Below are positions 23,244 to 35,241 of a DNA stretch of 64,000 nt, in pieces. Under the pieces are notes generated by a model that searched no databases, was not told the origin of the DNA, and saw only the letters and a program-made list of their open reading frames with translations. The stretch is from Chimonanthus salicifolius (Eukaryota; Streptophyta; Magnoliopsida; Laurales; Calycanthaceae). A program made the position numbers and the translations under genes. Each line of letters starts with the position of its first letter. Position 1 is the first letter of the stretch. Where the stretch lies: assembly GCA_013350335.1 (NCBI GenBank), contig CM023534.1, positions 20,913,302 through 20,977,301 on the forward strand. The letters run 5' to 3'.

Positions 23244-24017
23244 TTGAGAGTGTTGATTTCAAAGGATAGAATGTCTAATGTTTTTTCACATAGAGAACTA
23301 ATGGGACTATTGGGAACGGAATGAACCGAGCGTGCTTTGGAAGAAGCGATTGTTAGTGAACTATCTTATTGGAAATAATAATGGCATCTCTGAATAATCA
23401 AAATTTTGAGTTTTCAAGAAACTACTCGAGTTTTAGAAAAGGCCGCTCTACAAGGTCGTTATTGGTGCAGGCGAGGGCTTTCGCCCGGAGAACAAAATAT
23501 GTAGTTAGTGAATCTTGGAGAGATGCTTTTGGTGCATCTGAACTTTTGCTATGACCGAAGTGGTGCTTTGGCACCAACAATAGTCCGTTTTTAGTGGATG
23601 GCTGCTCCAAATGTGGTTGTATAAAAGGATCACTGTATTCTAACTGCAGAAAATTTCTTTCTTTGGTGGAGCTTTTGATGGAGTCTAGGATAACAAGGCA
23701 AGTTTCAGCCAGAATGTATGGAGTTCAGCCAAGGCTCCAATTGAATGAAAAAATTGGAGAAAATCAAAGGTTAGAAAGCCACAATAATTATAATTAATAT
23801 TTTTTTTTCTGAAATCGAGGTTGGAGGGAATGGAAAATCAGAGTTGATCACCAATAAAATAATCTAAAATCGCCCCAATTGTATGTGGAAATTCATAATT
23901 GATTAGAGAACTATAAATTTTTGATGCAGACATCACAGGAGACAATGGGGGTAAAGAGAGTTTTGTTTTTTTACTGTGGCAAGTGCGGGATAGAACTAGC
24001 CAACCTGGACTCCTAAT
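23244..24017. repeat. Unidentified duplicated segment, copy B
   Basis: Counterpart of 304-1107. Open stretches (plus 23369-23554, minus 23838-24092) are interrupted in copy A. Confidence 0.6.
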
Positions 24018-24545
24018 TCTAACTTCTAAGTTTCGGTGCATGTGGACCAACACATGGGCCCGAGGACCACTTGAGATTGTAGGGGACCCCACTTGAAGGA
24101 GGATTATATGTTCTAAATCCTAGAGGAAGAAGAGAACTCGTGGGAAGCTTGGTGAGGTGACACTCGCACAAATCTAGTCAGGTTAGATTGAAACTATTCG
24201 TCAGAAACTAAGTAGTGAGTTGCAGAACAATTTTGAGAGATCAGACGGCATCAGACGAAGTCAATTTTAGCCAATTTTGAGTTACGACCTTTTTGGTCAA
24301 CATGTGTAGAAGAAGTCCGAACATTGAGTTTCTCTCCACAAAACATTGTAAGGCCGACTTGTTCAAATTCAAACTCAGCCGACTTGTATGAATTTCAAAT
24401 CAAGTCCCAAGCCTTTGAAGACTCGTGAGTCTCAATGGGAATTGAGTTGAAAGACGTTAGTGTTTGAGTTAGGATAATCTTGGTAGATTTAAATTATTTT
24501 GAATGCATGTTTTTTAGTGGTTAACTTATGTAGTTAGTTAACTCG
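24018..24545. other. Copy-B-specific stretch, no gene seen
   Basis: Copy A has LINE-derived DNA and an LTR-like element here instead (1108-2486). No domain or terminal repeat recognised. Confidence 0.5.
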
Positions 24546-24553
24546 TTTGAGAT

Positions 24554-24884
24554 TAGGGTTGAAACTCGGATCGGATCGGGTCAGGTTTCAATAAATCCAA
24601 CCCAACCCATGTCAAAAATTATTGAACTCGACTCGACCCTAATTGCTGATCTGAGTTACTCAACCCGACCTGACTCAACCCGGACTGTTGTTTTATAACT
24701 TGGTGCACTCGGGTCGGGTCGGGTTGCTTTTAAATGTCTCAGCCTGACCCGACCTAGATTTTATGCAGGTTTATTTTTTCCCAACCCAATCCGACCTGAG
24801 ATAACAAAAACATAATCCAAACCCATTGATTTCTCGGGTAAATCATGAGGATCGGGATAAAACCCGACCCAAATTTCACCCCTA
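24554..24884. mobile_element. hAT-type MITE (TAGGGTTGAAACTC end)
   Basis: 331 bp with ends TAGGGTTGAAACTCGG and (reverse) TAGGGGTGAAATTTGG, flanked by TTTGAGAT (24546-24553) and TTTGAGGT (24885-24892). The interior is a series of CGGGTCGGGT / ACCCGACC words. Confidence 0.75.
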
Positions 24885-24892
24885 TTTGAGGT

Positions 24893-26761
24893 AGGTTAGA
24901 GTTCGGAATTAATTTATAAATACATTGAGAGCCCAGAATGAAGAATTAAATCGGTATTTTCATTGAGTTTAATGTGTGAAGTCAGCCAAGCTAGGAGCGT
25001 GAAGTGCGTTCGTTTGGAGGCCCATTGCATTATGTTATCCGGGTAAGCCCAACTCTTTTTTGAACTTGTGATTTATTGAATAAGTTTCTTAAGTTAATTA
25101 ACTTAGTTTTAAGCAAGGAATTGCTTCAGTAATTAACGAAGTTCAATCAGTTGAGTTCTACCTAGTTTGAGGTCTGTTTTAAGACCTGGGTTTGAACCTA
25201 ATCAGTCCTTGTTTTGGTCCTGATTTCAGTCGAAACCCAGCAGTAATCTGGGCCTGGAATCCAGTAAAGCAAGGCTGCATCAGATCTGTTTTGTAGCCCA
25301 TTAACTCATGTACAAACCAGGCCTGCAATGAACTCAACAGGTTGCTGTTTGGGCTGCTGAAACAGAGTTAGACTCACTAGACTGGGCCTGAAACCCAGTC
25401 TGTTTATGCTGTTTTTCTAGACCTAAATTTACAGGATCCACCCTGGTTTTTATTAGCCTGAACCCAGTCCAAAATACTATTAAATTGGGCCTGCATTTAC
25501 AGGTTCCAAACTGTTGAAAAAGGGCCTAAACCACCCATTTTATGGGCCAAGTAATCAGTCGAGTGGATGCAGTTAAGGGCCGAGTTTGTATGAAAACTCA
25601 GTGACTTTTATAAGACTGTTTTGGACTTTATTCAGGACCGAGTCAATTGTATTTGCAACTGGTCAATGTTAACTTAATTGAACTCATACAATTCATCCAT
25701 TTTAATTGAGAGTTTGGATTACTTTCAAGGCACCCGTTTGGTTTAGAGTCGCTTAAGACTGCTTTTAGCATTGTCTTTTGGTAAGAAATCCAATTGAGGT
25801 GCTCAATTGGTTTAGTGTTCGACAGCCGAAAGAGCATTGGAACTCAATTTTCTTGCGTGAATTGGGAAGGATTTTGACACCATTTCTGTTTGCATCACTC
25901 TCACTTTTAAAGAAAGAAAATTCAAAATCCAAATTTCACCTAGATTGAATCTCTCTAAGGAAAATCGGTCAAAGGTTTCAATCCCCTTGAAGTTCCACAA
26001 AATTATATTTGCATTAATTAGGTAAAATTTGCAACATAAAATTCTAAAATAGCAATATGGAATTCGAAAATTGCATAAAACATATAAATTAATAACAAAA
26101 TAAAATTGCATGAAAATTCAAATCAAACAAACTCACCAAAGGATGGAGTGAACCAAAGCAACCAAGCTTTCAATCCAAATTGTGTGTGTAAAGTGGTCGA
26201 CCAAAGGTCCCTTTTTATTGAGTAGGGTTTCCTGTCTAGCATTTTTTAATGATACTACATCCAATCACCTTATGCCATGTGGCATTTATTACATCATTAT
26301 TGAAAAAATAAAATAAAAAGAATTTCTAAAGTAGTGGAACCCAAGTAGGTGAAAATCCTTAGATCCACCAAAGTAGAGATTACAATCTCTTGAGGAGGTG
26401 AAAATTGAATCTCAAAACTTTTCCTTGCACTCCAAGAATATACCTCCTTCTTGAGCCAAATCAAGCTCAAAATGTAAAATATAGGGCCTAACCCAAAGTA
26501 CCAACCCATGGGTCAATTATTTCAATGTTTTGGACCCAAATAAAACCTTTAGCGGACCCCTTTCACACTTCAAGTTTCTCATGTTTTAAAAGTGTCATTA
26601 CAACAATGTTTTCTTTTAATTGGCCCAAGTCTTCTATAAATTTATCTTCCTTTTGATCCATGACGGTGAACTTATTGGTGCAGCAATTTGACATGGAACT
26701 TTTGATGATATGGACAATCTCAATCAGGCTCATGATGGCTTCCATTAGGGAAGTCATAGTT
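24893..26761. repeat. Duplicated intergenic segment, copy B, no gene recognised
   Basis: Counterpart of 2628-4695 with small indels. Nothing identifiable beyond repeats of GGGCCTG / AACCCAG words. Confidence 0.5.
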
Positions 26762-26769
26762 GCTATAAG

Positions 26770-26942
26770 CAGGGGTCCAAATATCGGCCAATATCTCGGC
26801 CGTATCACATCGGCCGATATCACAATATTGGCTGATATCGGCCTTTTTTTTAAAAAAAAAAAAAAAAGAGGAGAGAGAAAAATATCAGTCGAAATATCGT
26901 ATCGGCCAATTTTTCGGCCGATACCGAATTTTGTACCCCTAG
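26770..26942. mobile_element. hAT-type MITE with CGGCCGATA core, copy B
   Basis: Same insertion as at 4704 in copy A, flanked by GCTATAAG (26762-26769) and GCTACAAG (26943-26950). Starts CAGGGGTCCAAAT. It predates the segmental duplication. It is longer than copy A because one CGGCCGATA block is retained. Confidence 0.75.
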
Positions 26943-26950
26943 GCTACAAG

Positions 26951-27212
26951 ATGAATTTGGAGTTTGATGTGAGCATCATGGAAGACCATTTTGATGAAAA
27001 CTTGGGCCAAATGGAAGACACAAATTTGGAAATTTCATTATAAAGGCCCATGAAAATTTTGAAGGTGTAAAAAGGAGCCCAGTGAAGAGTTCTTTTGGGC
27101 CTAGAAATGCTTAAAAAATGGCCCATAGGGTGTAACTATGGGATGGTCTCATATTCTTTCAATTTGGGCTTGATTTAGTCCAATTAATGAGTCTAAAAGC
27201 TAAGAACAAGAA
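26951..27212. repeat. Duplicated segment left of the chromovirus solo LTR
   Basis: Matches 4848-5070 in copy A, plus a few dozen bases lacking there. Continues at 30489 on the other side of the LTR. Confidence 0.6.
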
Positions 27213-28002
27213 ATTGTTCGAATACCCTGACCCAAATTAGGCGTAGTTTAGCTTAATAAATCCTGCTTAGACCCAGTCAATCTCGAAGATTATGGTTAGG
27301 GCTTTGTAAAAAGCCCAGGTGTGGCCCAATCTGAGCTCGAAAGCTCAGTGATCCAGCTCGTCCAGCTGGAAGGGGCAAAATGGTAATTTACCTCTTATTG
27401 TTATTATTTTATTAATTATTTTATTATGTGATTATTATTAGATGGTATTATTCTCCTTAATCAAGGATTCCTATTTCTAATTTTAAAATAATTTTATTTC
27501 CAGAAAATAGTATTTAAAACTGCCCGTCAAAACCCCGAAAGGGAGAAATAAATATTTTTAATGGTTTTGGAAATGAGATAATTTTTGAAACAAGTATAGT
27601 TTGTTAGACCATTTTAGTATGGTCTAGTTTATTCTTTCAAACCCCAAAAATAAGGACTTTAAATTGTTTTATTTAATACAAGTTATATTAAGTAAATAGT
27701 GTTAAATTATGGTTTTTAATTAAATCTATGGTTTTTGGTGAGTGATAAATCTCTAAATTTTTATGGTGATTAAAGTTTTTAAAAACCCAACTTATTTGTC
27801 AAGTTGGATTAAATTTTCAAATTTAACAGTATAGTTTTAAGTTAAAAATCGGATTTTTATCAAACAAGGGCCTATTTGCAAAATCAAAATTTGGCAGGGA
27901 CTTATCTGCAACCAACAGTAAGAACCCCGCCGTTACTGTTTGGTACGTCGACCAGACGATGCATGTAGCGCCGGCTGGCCATCCCCCACTGCCGAGATTT
28001 TC

Positions 28003-28009
28003 TATAAAA
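28003..28009 (+). promoter_or_regulatory. TATA box of the solo LTR
   Basis: TATAAAA followed by a CT-rich leader with (TC)n; the equivalent of the full element is at 56895-56901. Confidence 0.6.
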
Positions 28010-28504
28010 TGCTCCTCTCCCCAGCTGGTTTCACTCCCACACTTTCATCTCTCTCTCTCTCTCAGCTGTAAATTTCCAGCCGATCATTTTCCTTCTCTGC
28101 CTCTATTTTTTCGAGTTTTCTCAACCGTAAGCTTAGAAGGAAAGTTTTTCAAAAGACCAGATTTTCAGTTCAGGAACTCGAGTGAAGGTAACCATTGTGT
28201 TCCTCTTTAAATTTCAATCCGTTTAGAATAAAGAAAAACCAAATTTAGCCAAGTTTTGAGTAAGAAAAACAGATTTGAAGTTTAGGAAGAACTTGTATTT
28301 TCTTGTACCAGTGTGGTTTTCTTGTTTAAATCCGATGGCTTGTTAAGTTTTAAAGCTCCAAACCACTCCCTATGGAAAGAGGACTCACTGAGGAGTCCAT
28401 CTGATCGGTTGGATGTGAAAATCGAATCCAGAAAATCCACTGTTTCTGCATTTATATTTCATGTGTCACAGCCCGTTACTGTCTGCTGTTGCAAACAGAG
28501 GAGA

Positions 28505-28875
28505 AAGATGACTCTCGGACGGTCCGAGAATTGTACTTCAGACGGTCCTAGGGTAACGCCCTTCAAACGATCCGAAGTTAGCCCTTTGGACGTTCCGAGC
28601 TTCATATCGAAGTCCCAAAGCGTTCGAGGCTAACCAGTCTCACCCGGATGTTCCAAGTCGTGTTTTGAAGGACCGAACCCCTCTCAGATGATCCGAGCTT
28701 CACTCGGCATGATCCGAGACACACAGACCCACCAAGATGTGTTTTTCAAATTTTTTGGTTCGGAAGGACCTTCGGTTGATCCGAGACTTGATCTTCGGAC
28801 GATTCGAAGCCACACCCAAGATCTGAAGTCTGTGACTAGCTTAGAAAGTGGTTTGGATGATTTGAAGCCACACTA
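28505..28875. repeat. Degenerate minisatellite inside the solo LTR
   Basis: At least nine variants of GGACGATCCGAG (for example 28517-28528, 28588-28599, near 28685, 28707, 28771, 28797, 28855), spaced about 20-60 bases apart. Absent from the 5' LTR at 56108, which has a poly-A/(TA)n tract there (57390-57435). Confidence 0.7.
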
Positions 28876-29876
28876 CCTGGTTCCGAGGCATGTCCCGAGG
28901 GACCCAGTTTTAAACATGAAATCTTGTTTGATTGTAAGATGATGCATATGATGTTTATACCCCTTGATAATTTAAAATGTATACTAACCCTCTTCTCTTA
29001 TTACTATAGTGTATATACTATTGTATTCACTTACAAGCCGACTCTATTGTCGGGCACTAAGTGACTTCACTTCCAGACCGACACTATATTTGTCGGGCAC
29101 TGAGTGATCTCGAGGCCTTACTCAACATGTCAAATCTGGTCCTATCTAGAAGACAACCGAGAAGTGACCTGAGTATCTAGAACTAACTCAATAAGTCAAT
29201 CTGGTCATGCCCAGAAGACAATATGAGTTTTGGACTGAGCACCCTATTATTATATATTGTGGATAATTGTAACTTAAAATGGTTAGAAACCAAGTAGGAG
29301 ACTCAATTCCATTTACCTTGGAGGTTTTTTTTTGGAAAATAAGAATGGTTTTGAAAGTACTACTTGTATGTATACATTTGGATGCTATGTATGTTGATCT
29401 GTTAATGATTGTGCACTTGTTTGCTTGTTGAATAGAGACCGCGATACCACATATTTACGGTGAGGGAACTTAACTTTACAGTAGGTGTAATCAGGTTTAT
29501 AATGAGATAGATCTTGAGCAATGAGTGGTTTCAGATTTGATGAACCCACCCATGTGCCTAGACATAATGCATTGTTGTAAGAAGGACTTATGATGATTGT
29601 GAAATGTTTATGATATTGCTCATATAAGATATGTAATACTGTTTCCACGTGCCCTTGACTATTGAACCAATATCGGCCATGTGTGTGAGATGGTTTATGT
29701 CTACTGGATCATGGGTGTCGACAGTTGCTGACTTGAGGAGTGTCATTATCGACCATGTGAGGGTCGGAGATGTACTTGAAAAGATGTATTTTGACTGTGT
29801 CAAGACTTAATACGATGGTCTCAGCGTCATATATAGGCGTTACATTGGATGACAGCAGTTATGACAAGGATAATGA

Positions 29877-29878
<2 letters not shown>

Positions 29879-29921
<43 letters not shown>
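29879..29921. repeat. (AT)n microsatellite in the solo LTR
   Basis: About 21 uninterrupted AT repeats. Confidence 0.9.
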
Positions 29922-29924
<3 letters not shown>

Positions 29925-30488
29925 ATGAAATTATACTTGATATTGAGAATTTATTATCAAGCATGAGATATTATATTACAAATGTTGATTACTTACTAAC
30001 CTGATATTTCATTAAACTGTACTGTTATATTTTCTTCACTGGGCTAGTTAACTCACCTTTTAGGGGATGAACCCGAGGAGGAGATCCCTCTGTTTGAAGC
30101 TTAGGATGGATAAGTTGCAGCGTTGCTTTGAGATTCCTACTGAGGGGAATTCCTTTATCTTTGCTTTCTGATTCTTGGAACCATTTGCTTATGTAAAGTA
30201 CCGAGTGTGGTACTTAGTTTGTTTGCACTTGATGCATTAAACTACCATGTGTCCGTAGTTACTCTGATATTGTAATAATAAATCATTGTTGGATTTATGT
30301 GTTGATGTTTGTATCTTTTTGAGGTAGACTTATGGTATAGTATTTGAGTCCACATGTTGAGATCATGTGTGACATTTGGGCCTAACTGTTGATTCGGCTG
30401 AGTTAGAATTCTTGAGTTAGTCTTTCAAAAAAAAAAAAAAATCAGTCGCGTTCCGGGCCCACCTTTCGGATCAGGGCGTGACAATTGT

Positions 30489-30745
30489 TGTGAGCATTCA
30501 GATCTCCACCTACTTAAAATGATTCCTTTCTCTTTTGTTTAAGACTTTAAGGAGCAAGCAAACCAAATTTGAAGCAAATCTACCTGTGCTAGGGCGCCAC
30601 CTCCTTAGTTATTTTTAGGATTTTCTTTTGTTTCTTATTTTATAAATAATGTTATAATGACATTATAGAGACATATATACTACAAAGAAGAAATTTCTAG
30701 AGAAATCTTGAAATTGGAAAGGAGGTGAACATGTGTACCCTAGGA
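30489..30745. repeat. Duplicated segment right of the solo LTR
   Basis: Matches 5073-5324 of copy A. The match ends where the copy-B-specific block begins. Confidence 0.65.
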
Positions 30746-32555
30746 GTATTTTTTATTTTATTTTTATTGTATTACAAACTCTATAAATTGCTTGTAGTTC
30801 AACTTTGGGTTCTCTCCAATTTGACGACTCTAATTTAATTTTTACTTTATTTTCTTGGATTTTATTTTTGCATGTTCATTCTTATTGCTAATTTTATTAT
30901 TCAGTAATTTTAATTTGAAATCTTTGTATGGTCGAATTCTATGGTTGTGCATCCCTAACTTAATGAGATATGGGTCAAATTAAAATTTCTTTGTGAGCGA
31001 ATTTTTATTTTAGTTTCACTATCGAATTTCGATGTTTTTCCATAAGCAATTGAGTTGAAGTTCTTTAGATTTAATTGGTGAGTTCACTGAAATTATCCAT
31101 TATTCTGAAATTCAAAATGTAGGCAAATTTTGCTTGGAATTTCTCCAATTTTCCAATTTAAAGCCATACCAGAATTTTAGTAGATGTTTGAAACTTAAAA
31201 TTTATATTTGTGGTTGAACGTCACGGGTGAATTTTCGCCTATCCTTTAGGTTTAGGGATTTTGCTTTGTGTCTTAATCCTGTAACTTTTGTGTGTAATCT
31301 TCATTGTTGTTGTTAAATGGAATATGGCTTAGGCCCTTTTACATCTAATTCATTTTTTAATGGCATATTTCATTATGAGTTTGTGTTTTCTTAAAATGGA
31401 ACCCATTTTATCTTAAAATGATTATATATTTTGTTTTCCTCTGTTTCATGGTGACTCTACTTCCTTTCTAGCATCAATCACTAGTAAACCTTAGGATTTG
31501 GAGTTGGATCTATTTTGGGTATGTTGTTTTCTCTGTTTTTTTGCTGTTTTCTTTGATTTTTTAGCCTAATTTATCATCATTTTCTTTCATTTTTGGAGTT
31601 TACAGCATTTAAATTTGTATGGATCATTTAGTTGATCCATTAAATGTAAACAAACCACTCAAATAGGGTTTGCTTCAATTTGAGTGGGTCATTTGTCTAT
31701 CTAGTATGATTTTAAGTGGACCATTCAATTGATCCATTTTAATTTAAGCAAACAATTTAAATGGTCCATGGGGCTATGAGCTACTTGCAGGGTAATAAAT
31801 GCAAGTTATAGTTTCTCTTGTTTATTCGGGCTTTCTGCCTAATTTACTTGTGGTTCCATACTTGTAGGCCCTCGTCAGCTTGAGCAAAATTTAAGCTGCT
31901 CATTATCTAGGCCCATCATCTAGATTCCCTGGCCTCAAAACAGACTGGTCCAAGCATCAGTTTTGAATAAGGGTTGGTTCCATATTTGCATTTGTCACCT
32001 TAAATGACTCTTCTTCACCCAACATTTTTGGCTGATGAAGTGAAGAAAGACAAACTCTTTAATAAAAAATTGAATATTCAACATCCTTTGAAAAGAGTCT
32101 TTTTAATTAAGACCAAAGATAGGAATAACTTTTGTAATTGTTGGCAAAAATAATGGGCATTTGCAAATTACCTATATTTTACCATTGAATATATATAGTT
32201 ATTAAAAATGAAAGAGGAGATACACGAGGTGTACAGGGAAAGAGTCATTGCCGTCACATTTTACATGGATCCATTGCTTAATGCATAAGAACCAATCCCA
32301 TGTACCCACAGATCTAAGGCACCACATTTTTCACATTTGGAGGAATCTTAGTACAAGACTCAAGTGTACGACATACGCTAGGCCACATAAAAAGCTTGGG
32401 CTGAAATGAGGAACCAGGTGGTGTGGGACCCAGTGCACTAAAAGTCAAAACCAATGGAGATCTATGAAAGCAAGAGGAGAAACAATTAATAAAATTGGTT
32501 GACCGTTCCCTTTCATTTTCAAACGATAGATGATAATGATAAAGAAAAGCAAAGA
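30746..32555. other. Start of copy-B-specific block, no gene recognised
   Basis: AT-rich sequence without a long open frame. GAATAAGGGTTGGTTCCATA at about 31966 recurs at 34315, flanking the hAT-containing part. No TE domain found. Confidence 0.5.
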
Positions 32556-32850
32556 CTTAGGATGCTTTGGACGAGGGGTAAATTTTAGGAGGATTAGATT
32601 GAGTAGGGGTTACTTTTGAGTAGTGGTAAAGTAAAATCTGATTGTAAAGATAAAAAATCTTATTTATTAACCACAAGTAAGGGTAATCTGATATATTAAT
32701 ATTTTTTATAAAATATAATTATTAAATAATATTCATGAAGTAAATTCTAATAATATAACTTATAATAATATTATCTATTTTTTATAAACTATTTTTTCAT
32801 AATTTTAATTTAAAATGAACACTTGCAATTCTAATATTAAAAAAAAAACA
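32556..32850. mobile_element. Fragment of the same Harbinger-like family
   Basis: Starts near GGATGCTTTGGACGAGGGG and contains, in inverted orientation, the AT-rich right interior seen at about 21400-21560. Right end missing. Confidence 0.5.
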
Positions 32851-32957
32851 CTGGCATTTTTCTTTGGTTTCAATAAAATGAGGCACTGTTAAAAAACACT
32901 TCTGCTCTATTTAAATTTAAGAGCTTTCTAATCCTTTCTACACATTGTGAACATCAC

Positions 32958-33695
32958 CAGGGCCGGCCCTGAGATTTCAGGGGCCCTAGGCGAGTTTTTA
33001 AGATGGGGCCTTTATATACTCATAAAAAATAAAATCATATAATTTTTTTTTACAATGTGTGAAACTAAATAAAATATCATAACTAAATTTATAACAAAGT
33101 ATTATTTAAAATTTATTCTTATTTTGAGATGCAAAATTACTATATTCAAGTTTTTTTAACATTTATTTTTCAATAGATAAGATAGCTAATTTATTCAATA
33201 TTTCTTGTGACATTATAGACCGAAGATAAGATTTTATCAGTTTTAAATTTGAAAAACTTATTTCTGCATAGGTAACTGTAATTGATATAATCAATATTAT
33301 TTTATAAGCAATTCATGCATTTGGAAAACAATAATTCATTCTTTTTATATAATTTGGCAATTCATTCTTTTGGTACTGCATCTTTTATCATATGGAGTGT
33401 GACACTAATGCAAATTCTCATTTGAAACGAAGATATTATTATTATTTTAATTTTTCAATTTTTTTGTATTTTTTAAAAAATTAAAAATTATCTTAATTAT
33501 AATGATTTATACTTGTATATTAGTTCTAATAAAATCTACATTGATCAAATGAATAAAGCTATGTTTTTTCATCTCTTCAAATTTTAAAAGCTTTAAATTA
33601 TTTTTAATTCAAAATTATCAACTCAATATAGATTTCTCTTTCTCTTTATTTAGATGATAGATATATTTTAAAAGAGTCTTTATTAATTAAAATAA

Positions 33696-33728
<33 letters not shown>

Positions 33729-34176
33729 ACTCAATAAAATGAGAATTATAATAATTATTATTATGATTGTTACTATCATTATTTTAATTTTTAAAGAAAC
33801 CTACGCTTTAAATTAAGTAGAAAAATTATCAATATATAAATTTTCAATTTTGAGTGTTCTAAATTCAAAATAGTTAAAAATAGTCAAATGTATTAATTTA
33901 AATTATTGTTATTTTTCATTATTATTATTAAATAACTTGATAAAAATAAATGATAAAAATAAAAAACAATTTACTATTATTAAAATACAGACCGGATTTG
34001 ATCCCAGGCCTGTATTTATAGAGGGAGAATTCTTACCAATCGGACAAGAGTGAATGCCTGCTTTAATTATACATTATCAACTATTTAACATATAGTAAAG
34101 GAGCTTATGGATTGGGCCCTTTTATTTGGGGGCCCTAGGCGACCGCCTACTTCGCCTATAGCCAAGGCCGGCCCTG
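32958..34176. mobile_element. Non-autonomous hAT element
   Basis: Inverted ends CAGGGCCGGCCCTGA and (reverse) CAGGGCCGGCCTTGG, with flanking perfect 8-bp duplications AACATCAC (32950-32957, 34177-34184). 1,219 bp of AT-rich DNA with subterminal GGGGCCCTAGGCGA on both sides. No transposase reading frame. Confidence 0.92.
33697..33727. repeat. (TTA)n microsatellite in the hAT element
   Basis: About ten uninterrupted ATT/TTA repeats. Confidence 0.85.
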
Positions 34177-34479
34177 AACATCACCTTTAATTTAAAGTGT
34201 CGGGCCTTCTTTTCTCCCCTTTCTTTGAAGAACTGTAGACCATAGGAAGGCTAAAGGACCTCTATATCTTCTGCTATGAAGTTAATCGGACTCTTATCAT
34301 ATGACATTGTTTTGAATAAGGGTTGGTTCCATATTTGCATGGCCATCCTGCTGATATCAGATCTGTCTTTCCATTGTAATTCTACATTATAAGAGGAACT
34401 GACATTCATTTCTTATTGAAAGTTCTGAGGCATTAGTGCACTTTGATCTAATTCTTGAACCCAAAACAGTCTCTTCTTC

Positions 34480-34770
34480 TTCTTCTTCAAATTATTATGA
34501 AATTGGGATTCATGATGGTTGACGTTTGTGAATCAAGATGTTTCTCATTTAGGAATGCTATTCTCTTTCATTACATTTGTTTTAATTTTCTTTTTTTTCC
34601 TTCTTCTTCTCCAAATTTACTATGACATTGGGATTCACGATGGTTGACGTTTGTGAATCAAGGGTTGGTTTCATAACATTTGTTTTAATTTTCCTCTTCT
34701 CTAAATTACTGTGGCGTTGGGATTCATGATGATTGATGTTGTGTAGATCAAGTTGTTTTCTCAAATAGGA
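34480..34770. repeat. Three tandem units in the intron before the orphan TSB exon
   Basis: TTGGGATTCATGATGGTTGA and variants recur at about 34502, 34627 and 34717, each followed by GATCAAG or AATCAAG-like sequence. This is probably the last intron of the former TSB gene. Confidence 0.6.
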
Positions 34771-34921
34771 ATGCTATTTTCTTTTGTTACATTTGCGCGG
34801 TGCTTGAGACGTGACCATTGTTGGAACACTTGAGATAATTTTTTATTCTTTGGCTGGAGAATATAGCTTTTATTATCCATTTCACTGTTACTCAACTTGG
34901 TGATTCTGTTCCTTTATGCAG

Positions 34922-35097
34922 CTTTCAAGTGACTATCTCGATTCGAGGGTATAATTCCAGCTCTGGAAACATCTCATGCTTTGGCTTACTTGGAGAAGTT
35001 ATGCCCCACTCTACCTGATGGTGCAAAAGTTGTCCTTAATTGCAGCGGTAGAGGAGATAAGGATGTTCACACGGCGATAAAATATTTAGAGGTCTGA
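34922..35097 (+). pseudogene. Orphan last exon of a canonical tryptophan synthase beta gene
   Basis: A T-rich tract ending in TTTATGCAG precedes an open stretch that starts in the same split-codon phase as exon 5 of the TSB-like genes. It encodes the C-terminal TrpB block: [20 protein letters not shown], then [16 protein letters not shown], ending at TGA 35095-35097. Unlike the two minus-strand genes it has the canonical SGRGDKD motif, so it derives from the ordinary plant TSB class. The fourth codon, Arg in the family, is TGA (34930-34932), and no upstream exons are visible on the plus strand. It lies in the block found only in copy B and points opposite to the TSB-like genes. A relic of a decayed TSB gene is most likely. 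Confidence 0.85.
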
Positions 35098-35213
35098 TGT
35101 ATTTGCATTCAATGTCTTAATCCATCAGTGGCAGGATCATTCTTTTCCTTCAAATTTGTGTTGGATGACAGAATGGTTTTGCTCCAGTAGTGTTGTATCT
35201 GCACTTAGTATGT

Positions 35214-35241
35214 AATAAAACCATTGAGAAGCTTTAATAAA
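35214..35241 (+). promoter_or_regulatory. Two polyadenylation signals after the orphan TSB exon
   Basis: AATAAA occurs at 35214-35219 and 35236-35241, about 120-145 bases after the stop codon of the orphan TSB exon. This fits the 3' untranslated region of the former gene and suggests a genomic fragment with its own 3' end. Confidence 0.5.

Larger units (their letters stand above)
27218..30483 (+). mobile_element. Solo LTR of a chromovirus-type Ty3/gypsy element
   Basis: Flanked by ATTGT on both sides (27213-27217, 30484-30488). It starts TCGAATACCCTG (TG decayed to TC), ends TCAGGGCGTGACA, and is absent from the same place in copy A (about 5072). Its start, TATA region and the AGGGGATGAACCCGAG block near 30062 match the 5' LTR of the element at 56108. 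No gag or pol lies inside, so 3,266 bp of LTR remain after LTR-LTR recombination. Confidence 0.85.

Noticed and set aside
26660..27043. 127-codon plus-strand frame
   Set aside because: It runs through a MITE with poly-A and palindromes and is broken in copy A.
27218..30483. Independent protein gene with introns (TATA box, open frames at 27959-28942)
   Set aside because: Precise 5-bp target duplication, absence from copy A and homology to the chromovirus LTR explain it.
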